From NCBI RefSeq assembly GCF_030296835.1, contig NZ_AP027922.1:2418001-2482000 (forward strand): DNA of 64,000 bases. The letters are read 5' to 3'. A model generated the notes under the pieces. That model ran no database searches. It had not been told where the DNA came from and saw only the letters and a program-made list of their open reading frames with translations. This document shows, piece by piece, positions 46,280 to 55,539 of this stretch. This stretch comes from Pseudoalteromonas sp. MM1. GTDB lineage: Bacteria; Pseudomonadota; Gammaproteobacteria; Enterobacterales; Alteromonadaceae. How positions within the stretch are numbered: the stretch's first letter is position 1; the number at the start of each line of letters is the position of its first letter. The translations under genes and the position numbers were made by a program.

Positions 46280-46594
46280 TTATGTGTTTTTACATTTACT
46301 CTTTTTATGGCTTCCACTTAAATTTAACTTAATATCCTTAAGCATAGGTTTAGCATTTGCGATTGCTAAATAGGCATTAGCTAACGTTTCTGGGCCTGCG
46401 CAATAGTCTACATCGAGTATTACTGTTGAAACATTTAGTGTTTTTAATTTACCCTCTAACTCAGAAAATGTGAGCTTTACTTTGGAGTTGCTGGTTAAGT
46501 AATTCGATTCTTTTACATAAATAGTGATTGTTTCATCTGCTAATGCAGTAAATGGCAAGAATAAAAACAGTGTGAATGTAAAAATGATACGCAT
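46280..46594 (-). CDS. small exported protein, possibly ExbD/TolR periplasmic-domain-like
   Basis: 104 residues with a clear signal peptide (MRIIFTFTLFLFLPFTALA-DE). I do not recognise a family with confidence. The mature 85 residues have a beta-alpha-beta layout: TITIYVKES, a short turn, LTFSELEGKLKTL, VSTVILDVDYCAG, a helix (ETLANAYLAIANA) and DIKLNLSG. This resembles the spacing of the ExbD/TolR periplasmic domain without its membrane anchor. Two cysteines (about 68 and 101) could form a disulfide. The gene stands alone with TGGAGGAT just before the ATG (AGGAG in reading direction). Confidence 0.7.
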   Translation of the reverse strand: MRIIFTFTLFLFLPFTALADETITIYVKESNYLTSNSKVKLTFSELEGKLKTLNVSTVILDVDYCAGPETLANAYLAIANAKPMLKDIKLNLSGSHKKSKCKNT

Positions 46595-46789
46595 AAATCC
46601 TCCACGGTGTACAACGGCGCAAAATTAATAAGCAACAACTGACTATAAAACAGAGCGAAGCAAAACCACGACATCCATTAAAAAAGCCTCGCATCGAATA
46701 AATTACTGTGCCACTATAAACCGAGAAATGTCCATATATCACACTGCATTCATCTTAGCCCTCGAATAAGTACCTGTAAACAACAAGTT
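46595..46789. other. spacer between the small exported-protein gene and repeat E
   Basis: About 195 bp of AT-rich sequence that forms the first part of the roughly 500-bp gap up to ffs. No supported gene. The rest of the gap is repeat copy E and the ffs 3' region. Confidence 0.5.
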
Positions 46790-46951
46790 ATACCAATTCG
46801 CATAATTAAGCGATCTATTTTGAGGATGGATAAACGTGTTGATAGCAAGGCAAAAAATTTGCTATTTAGTTGTTCTAAATGAGAATTTTTTAACGCAGAT
46901 AGCGACACGTTTAGCCGCTAAAAATGATTGAGTATTATTGCGGATTGGTAG
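46790..46951 (+). repeat. dispersed palindromic repeat, copy E (forward)
   Basis: A 162-bp copy from ATACCAATTCGCATAATTAAG to ATTATTGCGGATTGGTAG. It is the best preserved forward copy and is nearly the reverse complement of copy F along its full length. Confidence 0.9.
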
Positions 46952-47083
46952 TAATTTAGATTCATAAGTTGCTGAGGTAGAAATACACCCAAATGGGAGA
47001 GCAGTAATATTAGATAAACAACAATCGTAATACTTAATATTTAACGGTGTTATTAAGGAATAATTTAAAAAGGAATGTATTTT

Positions 47084-47106
47084 CACCCAAATGAGGAATT
47101 TGGGTG
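47084..47106 (-). terminator. hairpin at the 3' end of ffs
   Basis: CACCCAAAT and ATTTGGGTG form a perfect 9-bp stem around GAGGA, immediately after (and sharing a few bases with) the 4.5S RNA 3' end. The T-rich stretch on the minus strand comes about 12 nt later, so the terminator is plausible but not textbook. Confidence 0.55.
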
Positions 47107-47215
47107 GCAGTCTTACCAGCCACATCTCGGCACACACGTCACAAACTGTGGCTGCTCCCTTCCGGGCCTGACCAGGTTCGCCTGCTAGTGTTGCGAGAGG
47201 ACCAATAAGACTACC
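47103..47215 (-). ncRNA. ffs: 4.5S signal recognition particle RNA
   Basis: Reading the minus strand, the conserved SRP RNA core is present: CCTGGTCAGGCCCGGAAGGG followed by AGCAGCCACAGTTTGTGACG and GTGTGCCGAGATGTGGCTGG, with CTCTCGCAACACTAGCAGG on the other arm. The termini GGTAGTCTTA and TAAGACTGCC pair over 10 bp. The length of about 110 nt matches bacterial 4.5S RNA (E. coli 114). It binds Ffh to target membrane proteins co-translationally. The open frame covering this locus is an artefact. Confidence 0.96.
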
Positions 47216-47243
47216 ATTGAGGGCCTTGGTTGGCGCGGGAAGG

Positions 47244-47272
47244 ATTATCTCTACTTTTGGTGTGTTATTCAA
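47244..47272 (-). promoter_or_regulatory. sigma70 promoter of ffs
   Basis: On the minus strand, TTGAAT (47272-47267), 17-bp spacer, GATAAT (47249-47244), then a GC-rich CTTCCCGCGCC discriminator. Transcription would begin near 47237, about 22 nt before the mature 5' end, which fits a precursor trimmed by RNase P. Confidence 0.8.
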
Positions 47273-47284
47273 GGGATAATCAAA

Positions 47285-47320
47285 AAAGAAAGTGCGATTG
47301 CATACTTCATATACAATCGC
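47285..47320 (-). terminator. probable terminator of the DUF3014 gene
   Basis: GCGATTG (47294-47300) and CAATCGC (47314-47320) form a 7-bp stem with a 13-nt loop. On the minus strand it is followed by TTTCTTTTTTG. It lies 26 bp after the stop codon at 47346. Confidence 0.65.
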
Positions 47321-47345
47321 GCTTAAAAACAGCCTTTAATGCCTA

Positions 47346-48221
47346 TTAATTACGCTCTAACTCGGCTTTTACTTTACGTAGTGCTGCTTTTACTTTTTTC
47401 ATGTTTTCTGGACCCATACGTAACAGCTGTTTTTGTGCAGCCGGTAGTTGCTCCCATTCAGAAAACGCATACTGATAAGTAACCGAATCACGCAGTAGCG
47501 GTAAATCACCTTCTGGCTCCGGTGTATCAAGTAATAAATCAATAGCATCTTCTAGCGTTTGATTAAACTCATCATCGCCGTAGCCAATTTCACTGTACGC
47601 GCTGTTGATTAATGGCTTGTATTGCTCATACATACGCACAGCTTGGGCAGCGCTCATACTTGTAAACACTTTTACATAAGGCGTATAACGCTCGTAGCTG
47701 TTAGGGTCAATGGTTAAAATGTCCCCTTCGTTTACACTAAATTCTTCTTCGGGTTTAACCACTGGCGTATGCTTTTTAGCAATTTTTCCTTTGGCTATGT
47801 TGTCTATAAATACCACACCACGGCGAATCACATCGTCGGTTACCATTAGGCTCATTACAGAGTCGCTTAGGTATTCATCCATTTTAGCAACCACTACGGT
47901 GTCGCTTTCATCTAGCGTTGGTAATGGCTCTACAACCGGCTCTGGCTCAGCTGGGCGCTGGGCAGGCACGCTTAGCTCTGCTGGCTTTTCAGGCTTAACT
48001 GATGGCGCATCTACCACGGGGTCGTTTTCTGGCTTTAGCGCCATTACTGGTTGCTCTTTTGGTGTTTGCTCTACCTCTTTACGAGTTTGCGGCTCCTCAG
48101 TGGGCGTCAGCAAAACAAATGCAGCAGCACACACTAAAATAATTAAAATAATAACGGCGAATAAAAAGTTGTTTTTAGGCGGACGTTTTTGAACATCTGA
48201 CGCTTCTGGTTTATCTGACAT
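47346..48221 (-). CDS. DUF3014 family membrane-anchored protein
   Basis: 291 residues. A basic cytoplasmic N-terminus (KRPPKNN) precedes one membrane helix (FLFAVIILIILVCAAAFVLL, about 19-38), a Pro/Glu/Lys-rich linker (about 40-100) of the kind that spans the periplasm, and a C-terminal DUF3014 domain (about 105-290; LDESDTVV, RRGVVFIDNIAKGKI, YERYTPYVKVFTSMSAAQAV, EWEQLPAAQKQLLRMGPENM). Function is unknown. The gene is transcribed alone toward ffs and ends in its own hairpin. Confidence 0.88.
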   Translation of the reverse strand: MSDKPEASDVQKRPPKNNFLFAVIILIILVCAAAFVLLTPTEEPQTRKEVEQTPKEQPVMALKPENDPVVDAPSVKPEKPAELSVPAQRPAEPEPVVEPLPTLDESDTVVVAKMDEYLSDSVMSLMVTDDVIRRGVVFIDNIAKGKIAKKHTPVVKPEEEFSVNEGDILTIDPNSYERYTPYVKVFTSMSAAQAVRMYEQYKPLINSAYSEIGYGDDEFNQTLEDAIDLLLDTPEPEGDLPLLRDSVTYQYAFSEWEQLPAAQKQLLRMGPENMKKVKAALRKVKAELERN

Positions 48222-48249
48222 ACAAACTCCATAAATTTAAATGCATATT

Positions 48250-48411
48250 ATACCAATCCGCAATAATACTTAATCATTTTGCGGGGCTAAACGTGTCACT
48301 ACCTGCGTTAAAAAATTCTCATTTAGAACAACTAAATAGCAAATTTTTTGCCTAGCTATCAACACGTTTTTCCAGCCTCAAAATAGATCACTTAATTAAG
48401 CGAATTGGTAT
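48250..48411 (-). repeat. dispersed palindromic repeat, copy F (reverse)
   Basis: A 162-bp copy starting ATACCAATCCGCAATAATAC and ending AAGCGAATTGGTAT. Both terminal repeats are complete, and the central hairpin (AATTCTCATTTAG, AACAA, CTAAATAGCAAATT) is intact. It occupies the promoter region upstream of the DUF3014 gene; the next 195 bp up to the patatin gene show no further feature. Confidence 0.9.
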
Positions 48412-48606
48412 TACTCAGAGTACCCTGAGTGGAAAAAATTCACTATCGGTAATCACTATTACTTTAAATATAGGCTTTACAACATAAACCTACACTTACT
48501 AATCAGAACAACACGCTATAGTAACTCAGTTATTCTTTGATTCTTCTAGCTTAAAGACTTAAAGTTGATAAATAAAGAAAAGACGTTAAGCAGTTTAAAC
48601 AGCACT

Positions 48607-49752
48607 ATGAAAATCCAGCAAGTTGACCCACATAAACCTAAAATAGCCCTATTACTTACAGGTGGTGGCGCTCGCGCTGCTTATCAAGTGGGCGTGCTTA
48701 AAGCGCTTGCTCATAGTATGCCCCGCACCGCGCCTTTGCCATTTAGAATTATTAACGGCACCTCTGCAGGCGCAATTAATTCTGCTGCTTTGGCCTGTTA
48801 TGCCTCGTGTGCGCATTTGGCCGTGCGTAAACTTGAGTCTGTATGGAAAAACTTTTCAACGTCTATGGTCTATAAAAGCGACTTTTTAAGTGTGTTTGGC
48901 CATATTGCGCGTAACATATTAACCAGCTTTCAGTCTGAACATATAAACCACCCGCCAGGCAGTTTGCTAAATAACCGCCCTTTGCGCGGTTTATTAAACG
49001 AAATTTTAGACCTGCACCGCATTGAACGTAATTTACACCGTAATTATTTAGAAGCGATTTCTATTACGGCTTCAAGCTATACAACCGGTGACTCTGTTGC
49101 GTTTTTTCAGTCAAACACACAAACACCTTGGCAACGCGCTAAGCGCGAAGGCCGCCCTATGCGCATTAATGTTGAGCACTTAATGGCATCAAGCGCTATT
49201 CCTATGGTGTTTCCGAGTGTTAATGTATTTAACCACTATTTTGGCGATGGCTCTATTCACCAGCTTTCACCGCTTAGTCCGTCTATTCATTTAGGCGCCG
49301 AAAAAATATTTATTATTGGGGTAGACCAGCCAAAAGAGTCGCACCCGGCGGGGTACTCGCCCCACTACCCTGGGCTTTCTGCAGTGGCTGGGCATTTACT
49401 CGATAGTGTATTTAGCGACACCATGCAAGCCGACCTTGAGCGCCTTGAGCGTGTAAATCGCACTTTGGGGCTACTTCCGGCGCGCGACAAACATCAAGAG
49501 CTAAAACAAATCGAAACCTGCATTATTAATCCATCAAAAAACTTTAACGATATTGCCGCGCAATACTACAGCGATATGCCGTGGGCAATTAAGTTGCTGC
49601 TGCGCACAATTGGGGTAAAAAAGCACTCGCAATCTAGTTTAACCAGCTATTTATTGTTTGAAAAACGCTACACTCAGCACCTAATTCAAATTGGCTATGA
49701 AGATGGCATGAAAAAGCTCCCTGAAATACGCCAATTTTTAGAGCTCGATTAA
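48607..49752 (+). CDS. patatin-like phospholipase
   Basis: About 381 residues from the ATG at 48607. It has the patatin hydrolase core: glycine-rich oxyanion loop LLTGGGARAAYQVGVLKAL near 16-34, nucleophile Ser in NGTSAGAINS near 58-67, and catalytic Asp in FGDGSIHQLSP near 220. The Ser-Asp dyad is intact. The family hydrolyses phospholipids or other acyl esters. There is no signal peptide, so it is cytoplasmic or inner-membrane associated. The frame also opens at TTG 48565, but neither start has a clear ribosome site. It is convergent with the antiporter gene (22-bp gap). Confidence 0.9.
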   Translation: MKIQQVDPHKPKIALLLTGGGARAAYQVGVLKALAHSMPRTAPLPFRIINGTSAGAINSAALACYASCAHLAVRKLESVWKNFSTSMVYKSDFLSVFGHIARNILTSFQSEHINHPPGSLLNNRPLRGLLNEILDLHRIERNLHRNYLEAISITASSYTTGDSVAFFQSNTQTPWQRAKREGRPMRINVEHLMASSAIPMVFPSVNVFNHYFGDGSIHQLSPLSPSIHLGAEKIFIIGVDQPKESHPAGYSPHYPGLSAVAGHLLDSVFSDTMQADLERLERVNRTLGLLPARDKHQELKQIETCIINPSKNFNDIAAQYYSDMPWAIKLLLRTIGVKKHSQSSLTSYLLFEKRYTQHLIQIGYEDGMKKLPEIRQFLELD

Positions 49753-49774
49753 ACAAAATAGTCAGCGCACTCTT

Positions 49775-51748
49775 TTATTCAAGCCCATCAAGTAGGTAAT
49801 GCTCTACTCGCTCTACCCGTCTAGGCTTACCTTGTAATACCAATACATCATTTGCGCATAATGTGGTGTTGGTTGATGGGGCATCTATTTCTTGGCCTTC
49901 TCGGCGCAGGGCTTTTACAGTCACGCGGCGTTTTGATAAGTTAAGCTCATCTATTGTTTTATCCACGGCGTAGGCTTGGTCGGGCAAGGCGACTACGTGT
50001 AAATATTCTAAGCGATCAGAGGAAGTTTCTTCGTTGTCTTTAAAATAGCCAGCGTAAAAACTTTGCATAAGTGGGTAGCGATTACGGCGCTCTTTACTCA
50101 CACGGCGCACAATGCGTGTCATTGGTACGCCCGACATCGACAACACATGGGAAACCAACATTAAACTTGCCTCTAACGACTCAGGCACCACCTCAGTAAC
50201 GCCGAGCTCTTTTAAGTTGTTTAATTGGCTGTCATCGCGGGTTCTTATTAATATTTTAACGTTGGGTGCAAGTTGTTTTATGGCGTCTATAACCACATGT
50301 GCATGCTCAAGCTCTGTAAAGGTAATAATCACTAAGCGTGCTCGCTCTACCCCTGCGCATTTTAAAATATCTTTTTGTTTTACATAGCCAAATATTACTG
50401 GCTCACCTGCGGCTTTGCCCTCTTGTACTAAAATAGGGTTACTTTCTATGGCAACGTAATCTATGGCTTCAGGTTTTAAAAATCGCGCTATAGTTTGCCC
50501 TACGCGAGAAAAGCCACAAATAACCACGTGATCGTTATATAAAGTGCTACTTTTAGGCTCGCTCTCCCTTGCCATACTGGGGTGATCTAAAATGCCTAAT
50601 TGCTTTAAAAGGAGTGGGGTTTTATCAATTAAAAATGGGGTTAGCGCCATCGAAAGCACCCCTAAGGCAATTAAAAATGAGGCTTGCTCTGAATTTAATA
50701 ACTCATGCTGACTTGCCAAAGCAATAAGCACAAACCCAAATTCACCCATTTGCCACAGCATAATGCCACATGCCAACGAGTCTTGATTACGCTCATGCAT
50801 TAATCTGGCACTTAATGCCAGCACGGTAATTTTTAATATTAATAAACCAAATAACGCACCAATAATTACTAACCCATGCGAAAGCACAAATAAAATATCG
50901 AGCTGCATCCCCACAGTTACAAAAAACAGCCCCATTAAAATATCGCGAAATGGTCTAATATCAGCCTCTAGCTGATGGCGGTAGTGGCTCTCTCCTAGCA
51001 TCATGCCGGCTAAAAATGCCCCAAGCGCCATTGATAAACCAAACATGTAAGTTAAAAAGCCGGCAAATAACGCCACTAAAATGGTGGTAAGTACAAACAG
51101 CTCATCGGTTCGTACCTGCGCTATTTCTTTAAATACTTTAGGTAATACCCATTTACCAATCGCCCACAGTAATAAGCAAACAAACGCGCCTTTTGTAAGC
51201 GCAAATGCCAGTGCCCAACTAATACTTTGCGAATCGCTTGAGGCAAACAGTGGCAAAATAATAAGCAAGGGGACAACGGCAATATCTTGAAACAGCAATA
51301 CACCTACGGCAAGTTGCCCACGGCGCTGGTTTAGTTCGCCTGTTTCTTTTAATAGCTTGACCACCACCGCGGTGGAAGAAAGCGCCATAATTGTGCCAAT
51401 GGTAAAACTAGTCAGTAAGGAAAAATCTAAACAATATAAAAAAATGATGAAGAGTAAGCTGGTAACACCAACTTGTAACGAGCCTAGCCCAAACACAATG
51501 TTGCGCATGGCCATTAGCCGCGATATAGAAAATTCGAGCCCTAAACTAAACAATAAAAATACAATGCCTAGCTCAGCAACAAACTCAATTTCGTGAGATT
51601 GTGCTAGCCAGCCAATGCCATGGCTGCCCGCTAAAACACCTGTTGCTAAATACGCCAAAATAGGCGGCAAGCCAATGCGCTTAAAAAACCATACAAAAAG
51701 CACCGCTGCCACTAACAAGCCAAAAATTTGAGCGTTTATACTTTGCAA
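49775..51748 (-). CDS. CPA2-family K+/H+ antiporter with RCK domain (Kef-like)
   Basis: 657 residues. About twelve membrane helices (1-385), including the Na+/H+-exchanger core with ALSSTAVVVKLLKETGEL and LLFQDIAVVPLL near 125-165, are followed by a TrkA-N (RCK) domain with the nucleotide fold VVICGFSRVGQTIARFL near 405-421 and a TrkA-C domain at the end (about 570-655). This is the architecture of KefB/KefC and YbaL. The KefC regulatory HALESDIEVT loop is not evident, so glutathione gating is uncertain; YbaL-like is the better label. No KefF/KefG ancillary flavoprotein gene is adjacent. Confidence 0.92.
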   Translation of the reverse strand: MQSINAQIFGLLVAAVLFVWFFKRIGLPPILAYLATGVLAGSHGIGWLAQSHEIEFVAELGIVFLLFSLGLEFSISRLMAMRNIVFGLGSLQVGVTSLLFIIFLYCLDFSLLTSFTIGTIMALSSTAVVVKLLKETGELNQRRGQLAVGVLLFQDIAVVPLLIILPLFASSDSQSISWALAFALTKGAFVCLLLWAIGKWVLPKVFKEIAQVRTDELFVLTTILVALFAGFLTYMFGLSMALGAFLAGMMLGESHYRHQLEADIRPFRDILMGLFFVTVGMQLDILFVLSHGLVIIGALFGLLILKITVLALSARLMHERNQDSLACGIMLWQMGEFGFVLIALASQHELLNSEQASFLIALGVLSMALTPFLIDKTPLLLKQLGILDHPSMARESEPKSSTLYNDHVVICGFSRVGQTIARFLKPEAIDYVAIESNPILVQEGKAAGEPVIFGYVKQKDILKCAGVERARLVIITFTELEHAHVVIDAIKQLAPNVKILIRTRDDSQLNNLKELGVTEVVPESLEASLMLVSHVLSMSGVPMTRIVRRVSKERRNRYPLMQSFYAGYFKDNEETSSDRLEYLHVVALPDQAYAVDKTIDELNLSKRRVTVKALRREGQEIDAPSTNTTLCANDVLVLQGKPRRVERVEHYLLDGLE

Positions 51749-51881
51749 ATTTGGCCTCCAGCGTCAATTAAACTAGGGAATAAGCTTTAAATATAGCAAC
51801 CATATGTTTATCAAGCAATTTTAAAATATGGCATAAAAATAGCTTAGTTATTGCAAAGAAACACCCTGGGGGAAGATTTTA

Positions 51882-52778
51882 ATGGAAAATGTCCATATTT
51901 TGACACAACGCGTATCTGGACGCGGCGATTTTTTGCCGTTTTCAGCTGAGCAAACACATACAAACGAAACAGCGGCAACGCACGACTTAATTACCGAGCT
52001 ACAAACAAGCCTAGTAATAGAAGATGTATTGGCTATTTATGCAAAATTTGCCAAACAACTACTTAACTTTTCGGGCTTGCAGTTTCAATCAACGCTCGGT
52101 ACTGCACAAACCTCAGATAGCAACACGAATGCTAGCCCATATTCTTACGATTTAGCTATTGGCCGCGAGCATTTAGGACAGCTAATTTACTTTAGCCAAT
52201 ACCCTATTAGTAAAGCGATTGAAAACAAATTACGTGCCCTGCATAGCGCCCTTGCGTACCCATTGCGTAACGCAATGATGTACAGCCGAGTGTTAAAACT
52301 TGCCACAAAAGATGCGCTAACCGGATTAAATAACCGGAGTCAATTTAATGACATTTTATCGCAAAAGCTCGAAAACTGCCGTCGTTACCAGCGCCCTTTT
52401 AGTTTAATGCTGCTTGATTTAGATAACTTTAAGCAAGTAAACGACAACTATGGCCACAAAGTAGGTGACGATGTGTTAAAAGAGTTTTCGCAGGTACTTT
52501 GCAGTAGTATACGCGGTACCGACTCTGTGTTTAGATTCGGTGGCGATGAGTTTTCTTTGATTATTGAAGACCCCGAATTTACTACAAACAAAGTGGTTGC
52601 TGAACGCATTATGCACTTAGTGAGAAATTCAAGCCTAATGGCTAAATACAAAGTAACCACCAGCATTGGCTTTACCCTAGCCAATAGCCAAGATTGCGAA
52701 ACAGAAATATTTGCTAGAGCCGATAAAGGCCTATACAAGGCAAAAGCTTCTGGGCGCAACTGCGCGAAAGCCTATTAG
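51882..52778 (+). CDS. diguanylate cyclase
   Basis: 298 residues. A GAF-like N-terminal region (about 20-135; HDLITELQTSLVIEDVLAIYAKFA) precedes a GGDEF domain (about 140-296) with DALTGLNNRSQF, LDLDNFKQVND and an intact RFGGDEFSLI. The inhibitory I-site RGTD lies exactly five residues before GGDEF, so the enzyme should make cyclic-di-GMP and be product-inhibited. No membrane segment is present. It is transcribed divergently from the antiporter gene and ends in a bidirectional terminator. Confidence 0.93.
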   Translation: MENVHILTQRVSGRGDFLPFSAEQTHTNETAATHDLITELQTSLVIEDVLAIYAKFAKQLLNFSGLQFQSTLGTAQTSDSNTNASPYSYDLAIGREHLGQLIYFSQYPISKAIENKLRALHSALAYPLRNAMMYSRVLKLATKDALTGLNNRSQFNDILSQKLENCRRYQRPFSLMLLDLDNFKQVNDNYGHKVGDDVLKEFSQVLCSSIRGTDSVFRFGGDEFSLIIEDPEFTTNKVVAERIMHLVRNSSLMAKYKVTTSIGFTLANSQDCETEIFARADKGLYKAKASGRNCAKAY

Positions 52779-52800
52779 TATTTATATAACTGTATTTTTA

Positions 52801-52833
52801 AAAAAGCCTAGCTTCCCCCGCTAGGCTTTTTTT
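52801..52833. terminator. bidirectional intrinsic terminator
   Basis: Perfect 12-bp stem AAAAAGCCTAGC / GCTAGGCTTTTT with loop TTCCCCC, followed by T on plus and by T on minus. Shared by the diguanylate cyclase and the small membrane-protein gene. Confidence 0.93.
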
Positions 52834-53170
52834 ATTTATTAGCCCGTAATTTATAAACAAATAAGGCGGCACAAAAGCCAAAAAAGAAACCGCTCACTAA
52901 ATTAAGCAATGCTGTTATGGTTGCAAGCGGGGTAAGTAGCACTAAAACTAATGGCAGGCTTACACCTAAAATAAAAAACAGCCCGCCTTTTCCTAACCAG
53001 TAGGCAAGCAGTAATGCCGCCGATATCACCCCGCCCACAACAGCATAACCTAATGTAATAATATTTAGCTCTAGCAATACATTGGCTATAACAGCAACTA
53101 ACACTGTTATTACCATGCCTATAGGTGCTTTATTAACTAACGATAAGCCCACATGCGGCTGCTTACTCAT
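52832..53170 (-). CDS. small hydrophobic membrane protein of unknown function
   Basis: 112 residues with four predicted membrane helices (about 18-35, 37-60, 63-80 and 83-105), a short polar N-terminus (MSKQPHVGLSLVNKAP) and a basic C-terminal tail (YKLRANK). I do not recognise a family. It starts immediately after the tilS stop codon (no gap), so it is translated from the tilS transcript. No catalytic or transport motif is visible. Confidence 0.75.
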   Translation of the reverse strand: MSKQPHVGLSLVNKAPIGMVITVLVAVIANVLLELNIITLGYAVVGGVISAALLLAYWLGKGGLFFILGVSLPLVLVLLTPLATITALLNLVSGFFFGFCAALFVYKLRANK

Positions 53171-54475
53171 TTATTTACACTCCCAAAAAATACCGTTATT
53201 GTATTGGTGTTTTTCACTTATAAAATATCCCACTACTTGAACAAGCTCGTCATTATAAAATATTAAAGGCACACGCCCTCTTAGCCATGGGGCTACTTTT
53301 GCGTCTTTAAACCAATGTTTAAGCGTGTTACTACCTGGCTTATTTAATGGCTTTATACGCGCACTATTACAATTAAAGCGCACCGTTACTTGTTCATTAG
53401 CTAATGGGGCTCGTAGGCCTTTACCTTGCTGCTTTATTAATACGCGCCCATCATTAAGTGCAAGCTCATTGCTTGTTAGCGCTTCATCGGCTAATGGCGT
53501 TTGTGGTGTAACAAAATACAAATACCCTTGATGACGACGTATTTGCCCCTCACTTAAATCAACTTGCATTTGCGCATCAGCCTGAGCATTTATGGCTTGA
53601 TTAATTATTTGCAAAAGCTGCTTTTGAGAGGGCATTACTTGGGTAAATAAGCTTAGCCAAGCACGCACTACATTAGTTATACGCACATCACTGTAAGCGG
53701 TTACTTGGCTAACACTAAGTGCTTGGTGGGTGTTTATACTTTGTTTTAAGTCAAACTCAGTGTATTCATCTAGTAGCGCTTGTTGTTGTTGTAGTAACTC
53801 AATGCTGCGCCCTGCACAGTGCTCAAACCCTCTAAAACGCTTTGCAAGTAAAGGCACTACACGTGCGCGTAAAAAGTTACGATCAAAACGCTCATCGGCA
53901 TTTGAGTCATCTGTAATGTGTGAAATATTAAACTGTTCGGCAAAGTGCTCTATATCACTGCGCGTTATGTTTAAAAGCGGCCTGTAGCATATTCGCCCGC
54001 TTGGTAATTCACGCATTTTTTGCATTGCGCCTAACCCTTTTAAGCCAGAGCCGCGCTTTAATCGCAGTAAAAATGTTTCTATTTGATCGTTTAAATGCTG
54101 CCCCAGCAAAATAACACTGCCCACGGGGCTCAGCTCATCAAGTGCTTTGTAACGTGCCTCTCGTGCTTGCGCTTCTAGACTTGTTCGTGTTTGTGGGTTT
54201 ATTGTTACCTGCGCGGCATTAAACGGTACATTTAGCTCAGTACATACGTTTTGGCAAAAGCGCTGCCAGTCATTAGCGTATTGGCTTAAACCATGATTAA
54301 CATAAATCGCGTTTACGTTTAACGTTGGTATTTCTTGCTTTAGTAAATGCATTACATGAAGCAACACCACCGAATCCACGCCACCCGAAAGCGCCACCGT
54401 AAAGTTATATTGCTGGTGCTTAAAAAAATGCTCTAGGGTGTGTTTAACGTGCTGAAAAATTGGTGAAGCTTGCAT
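53171..54475 (-). CDS. tilS: tRNA(Ile)-lysidine synthase TilS
   Basis: 434 residues, matching E. coli TilS (432). It converts C34 of tRNA-Ile(CAU) to lysidine, changing specificity from Met to Ile. The N-terminal PP-loop ATPase has SGGVDSVVLLH (30-40), then GQHLNDQIETFLLRLKRGSGLKGL and TDDSNADERFDRNFLR. The middle substrate-binding domain and C-terminal TilS_C domain (ending near FISEKHQYNNGIFWECK) are complete. It lies downstream of accA, as in E. coli, but separated by a terminator at 54515. Confidence 0.96.
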   Translation of the reverse strand: MQASPIFQHVKHTLEHFFKHQQYNFTVALSGGVDSVVLLHVMHLLKQEIPTLNVNAIYVNHGLSQYANDWQRFCQNVCTELNVPFNAAQVTINPQTRTSLEAQAREARYKALDELSPVGSVILLGQHLNDQIETFLLRLKRGSGLKGLGAMQKMRELPSGRICYRPLLNITRSDIEHFAEQFNISHITDDSNADERFDRNFLRARVVPLLAKRFRGFEHCAGRSIELLQQQQALLDEYTEFDLKQSINTHQALSVSQVTAYSDVRITNVVRAWLSLFTQVMPSQKQLLQIINQAINAQADAQMQVDLSEGQIRRHQGYLYFVTPQTPLADEALTSNELALNDGRVLIKQQGKGLRAPLANEQVTVRFNCNSARIKPLNKPGSNTLKHWFKDAKVAPWLRGRVPLIFYNDELVQVVGYFISEKHQYNNGIFWECK

Positions 54476-54514
54476 GGATTCGCTATAAATTTAATGTTTG
54501 CAGTATTTTAAAAC

Positions 54515-54541
54515 AAAAAAGCCGCATAAGCGGCCTTTTTT
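54515..54541 (-). terminator. intrinsic terminator of accA
   Basis: Stem GCCGC / GCGGC with an ATAA loop, flanked by six A on the left (T on the minus strand). It lies 26 bp beyond the accA stop and separates accA from tilS. Confidence 0.85.
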
Positions 54542-54566
54542 AACAATAAATGCGATGGTTAGCTAA

Positions 54567-55523
54567 TTAGCAGTAACCAAACGACATTAAGCGTTTGTAG
54601 CGTTGATCTAGCATGTCTTCAAGCGAAAGCGCTTGTAAGTCTGCAAGGTCGCGCTTTAAGCGTGTTTTTAAGTTACGTGCCATAGCATCGTAATTGCGGT
54701 GTGCACCGCCTAAAGGCTCTTCAACTAAGTTATTAATTAAATCAAGCTCTTTAACACGCTCAGCTGTTACACCCATTGCCTCTGCCGCAAGGGGTGCTTT
54801 GTCAGCGCTTTTCCATAAAATAGAGGCACAGCCTTCTGGTGAAATTACTGAGTACGTGCTGTATTGCAACATGTTAACTCTATCGCCAACACCAATGGCT
54901 AATGCACCACCTGAGCCGCCTTCGCCAATAACCGTACAAATGGTTGGTACTTTAAGTGCAGCCATTACTTTTAGGTTACGTGCAATTGCCTCAGACTGAC
55001 CGCGCTCTTCAGCACCAACACCTGGGTATGCCCCTGGCGTGTCGATAAAGGTCATAATTGGCATTTTAAAACGCTCAGCCATTTCCATTAAACGTAAGGC
55101 CTTGCGGTAGCCTTCTGGCTTTGGCATACCAAAGTTACGTTTAATTTTTTCAGCTGTATCGCGCCCTTTTTGCTGGCCAATAACCATGACTGGCTCGCCA
55201 TCTAAACGCGCAACACCGCCTAAAATAGCCGGATCGTTTGCAAAAGTACGATCGCCTGCTAACTCGTCAAATTCCGTGAAAATGCGCTCGATATAATCTC
55301 GAGTGTAAGGACGCAACGGATGACGCGCTAACTGCGATACTTGCCAAGCGCCTAAATTTGAGAAAATTTCCTCTTTTTGCTTAGCGCTTTTTTCTTTTAA
55401 TTTGCTGACTTCCTCTTCTAACTCAAGGTCTAATTCGCCAGCGCGGCTTATGCTTTGTAATTCTTCAATTTTTGCTTCTAATTCTGCAATCGGAAGCTCA
55501 AAATCAAGATAATTGAGGCTCAT
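54567..55523 (-). CDS. accA: acetyl-CoA carboxylase carboxyltransferase subunit alpha
   Basis: 318 residues, one less than E. coli AccA. With AccD it forms the carboxyltransferase that makes malonyl-CoA for fatty acid synthesis. Conserved segments include [14 protein letters not shown] at the N-terminus, [51 protein letters not shown] and [17 protein letters not shown]. It follows dnaE after 16 bp, as in E. coli, and ends with its own terminator. Confidence 0.98.
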   Translation of the reverse strand: MSLNYLDFELPIAELEAKIEELQSISRAGELDLELEEEVSKLKEKSAKQKEEIFSNLGAWQVSQLARHPLRPYTRDYIERIFTEFDELAGDRTFANDPAILGGVARLDGEPVMVIGQQKGRDTAEKIKRNFGMPKPEGYRKALRLMEMAERFKMPIMTFIDTPGAYPGVGAEERGQSEAIARNLKVMAALKVPTICTVIGEGGSGGALAIGVGDRVNMLQYSTYSVISPEGCASILWKSADKAPLAAEAMGVTAERVKELDLINNLVEEPLGGAHRNYDAMARNLKTRLKRDLADLQALSLEDMLDQRYKRLMSFGYC

Positions 55524-55539
55524 GCTCTAAACTACCTAA

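Noticed and set aside
46533..46742. 69-codon ORF on the minus strand upstream of the small exported protein
   Set aside because: No ribosome site, it overlaps the start of the exported-protein gene, and its composition is unlike a protein.
46862..47272. 136-codon minus-strand ORF
   Set aside because: It runs through repeat copy E and the whole 4.5S RNA gene; the reading frame is incidental.
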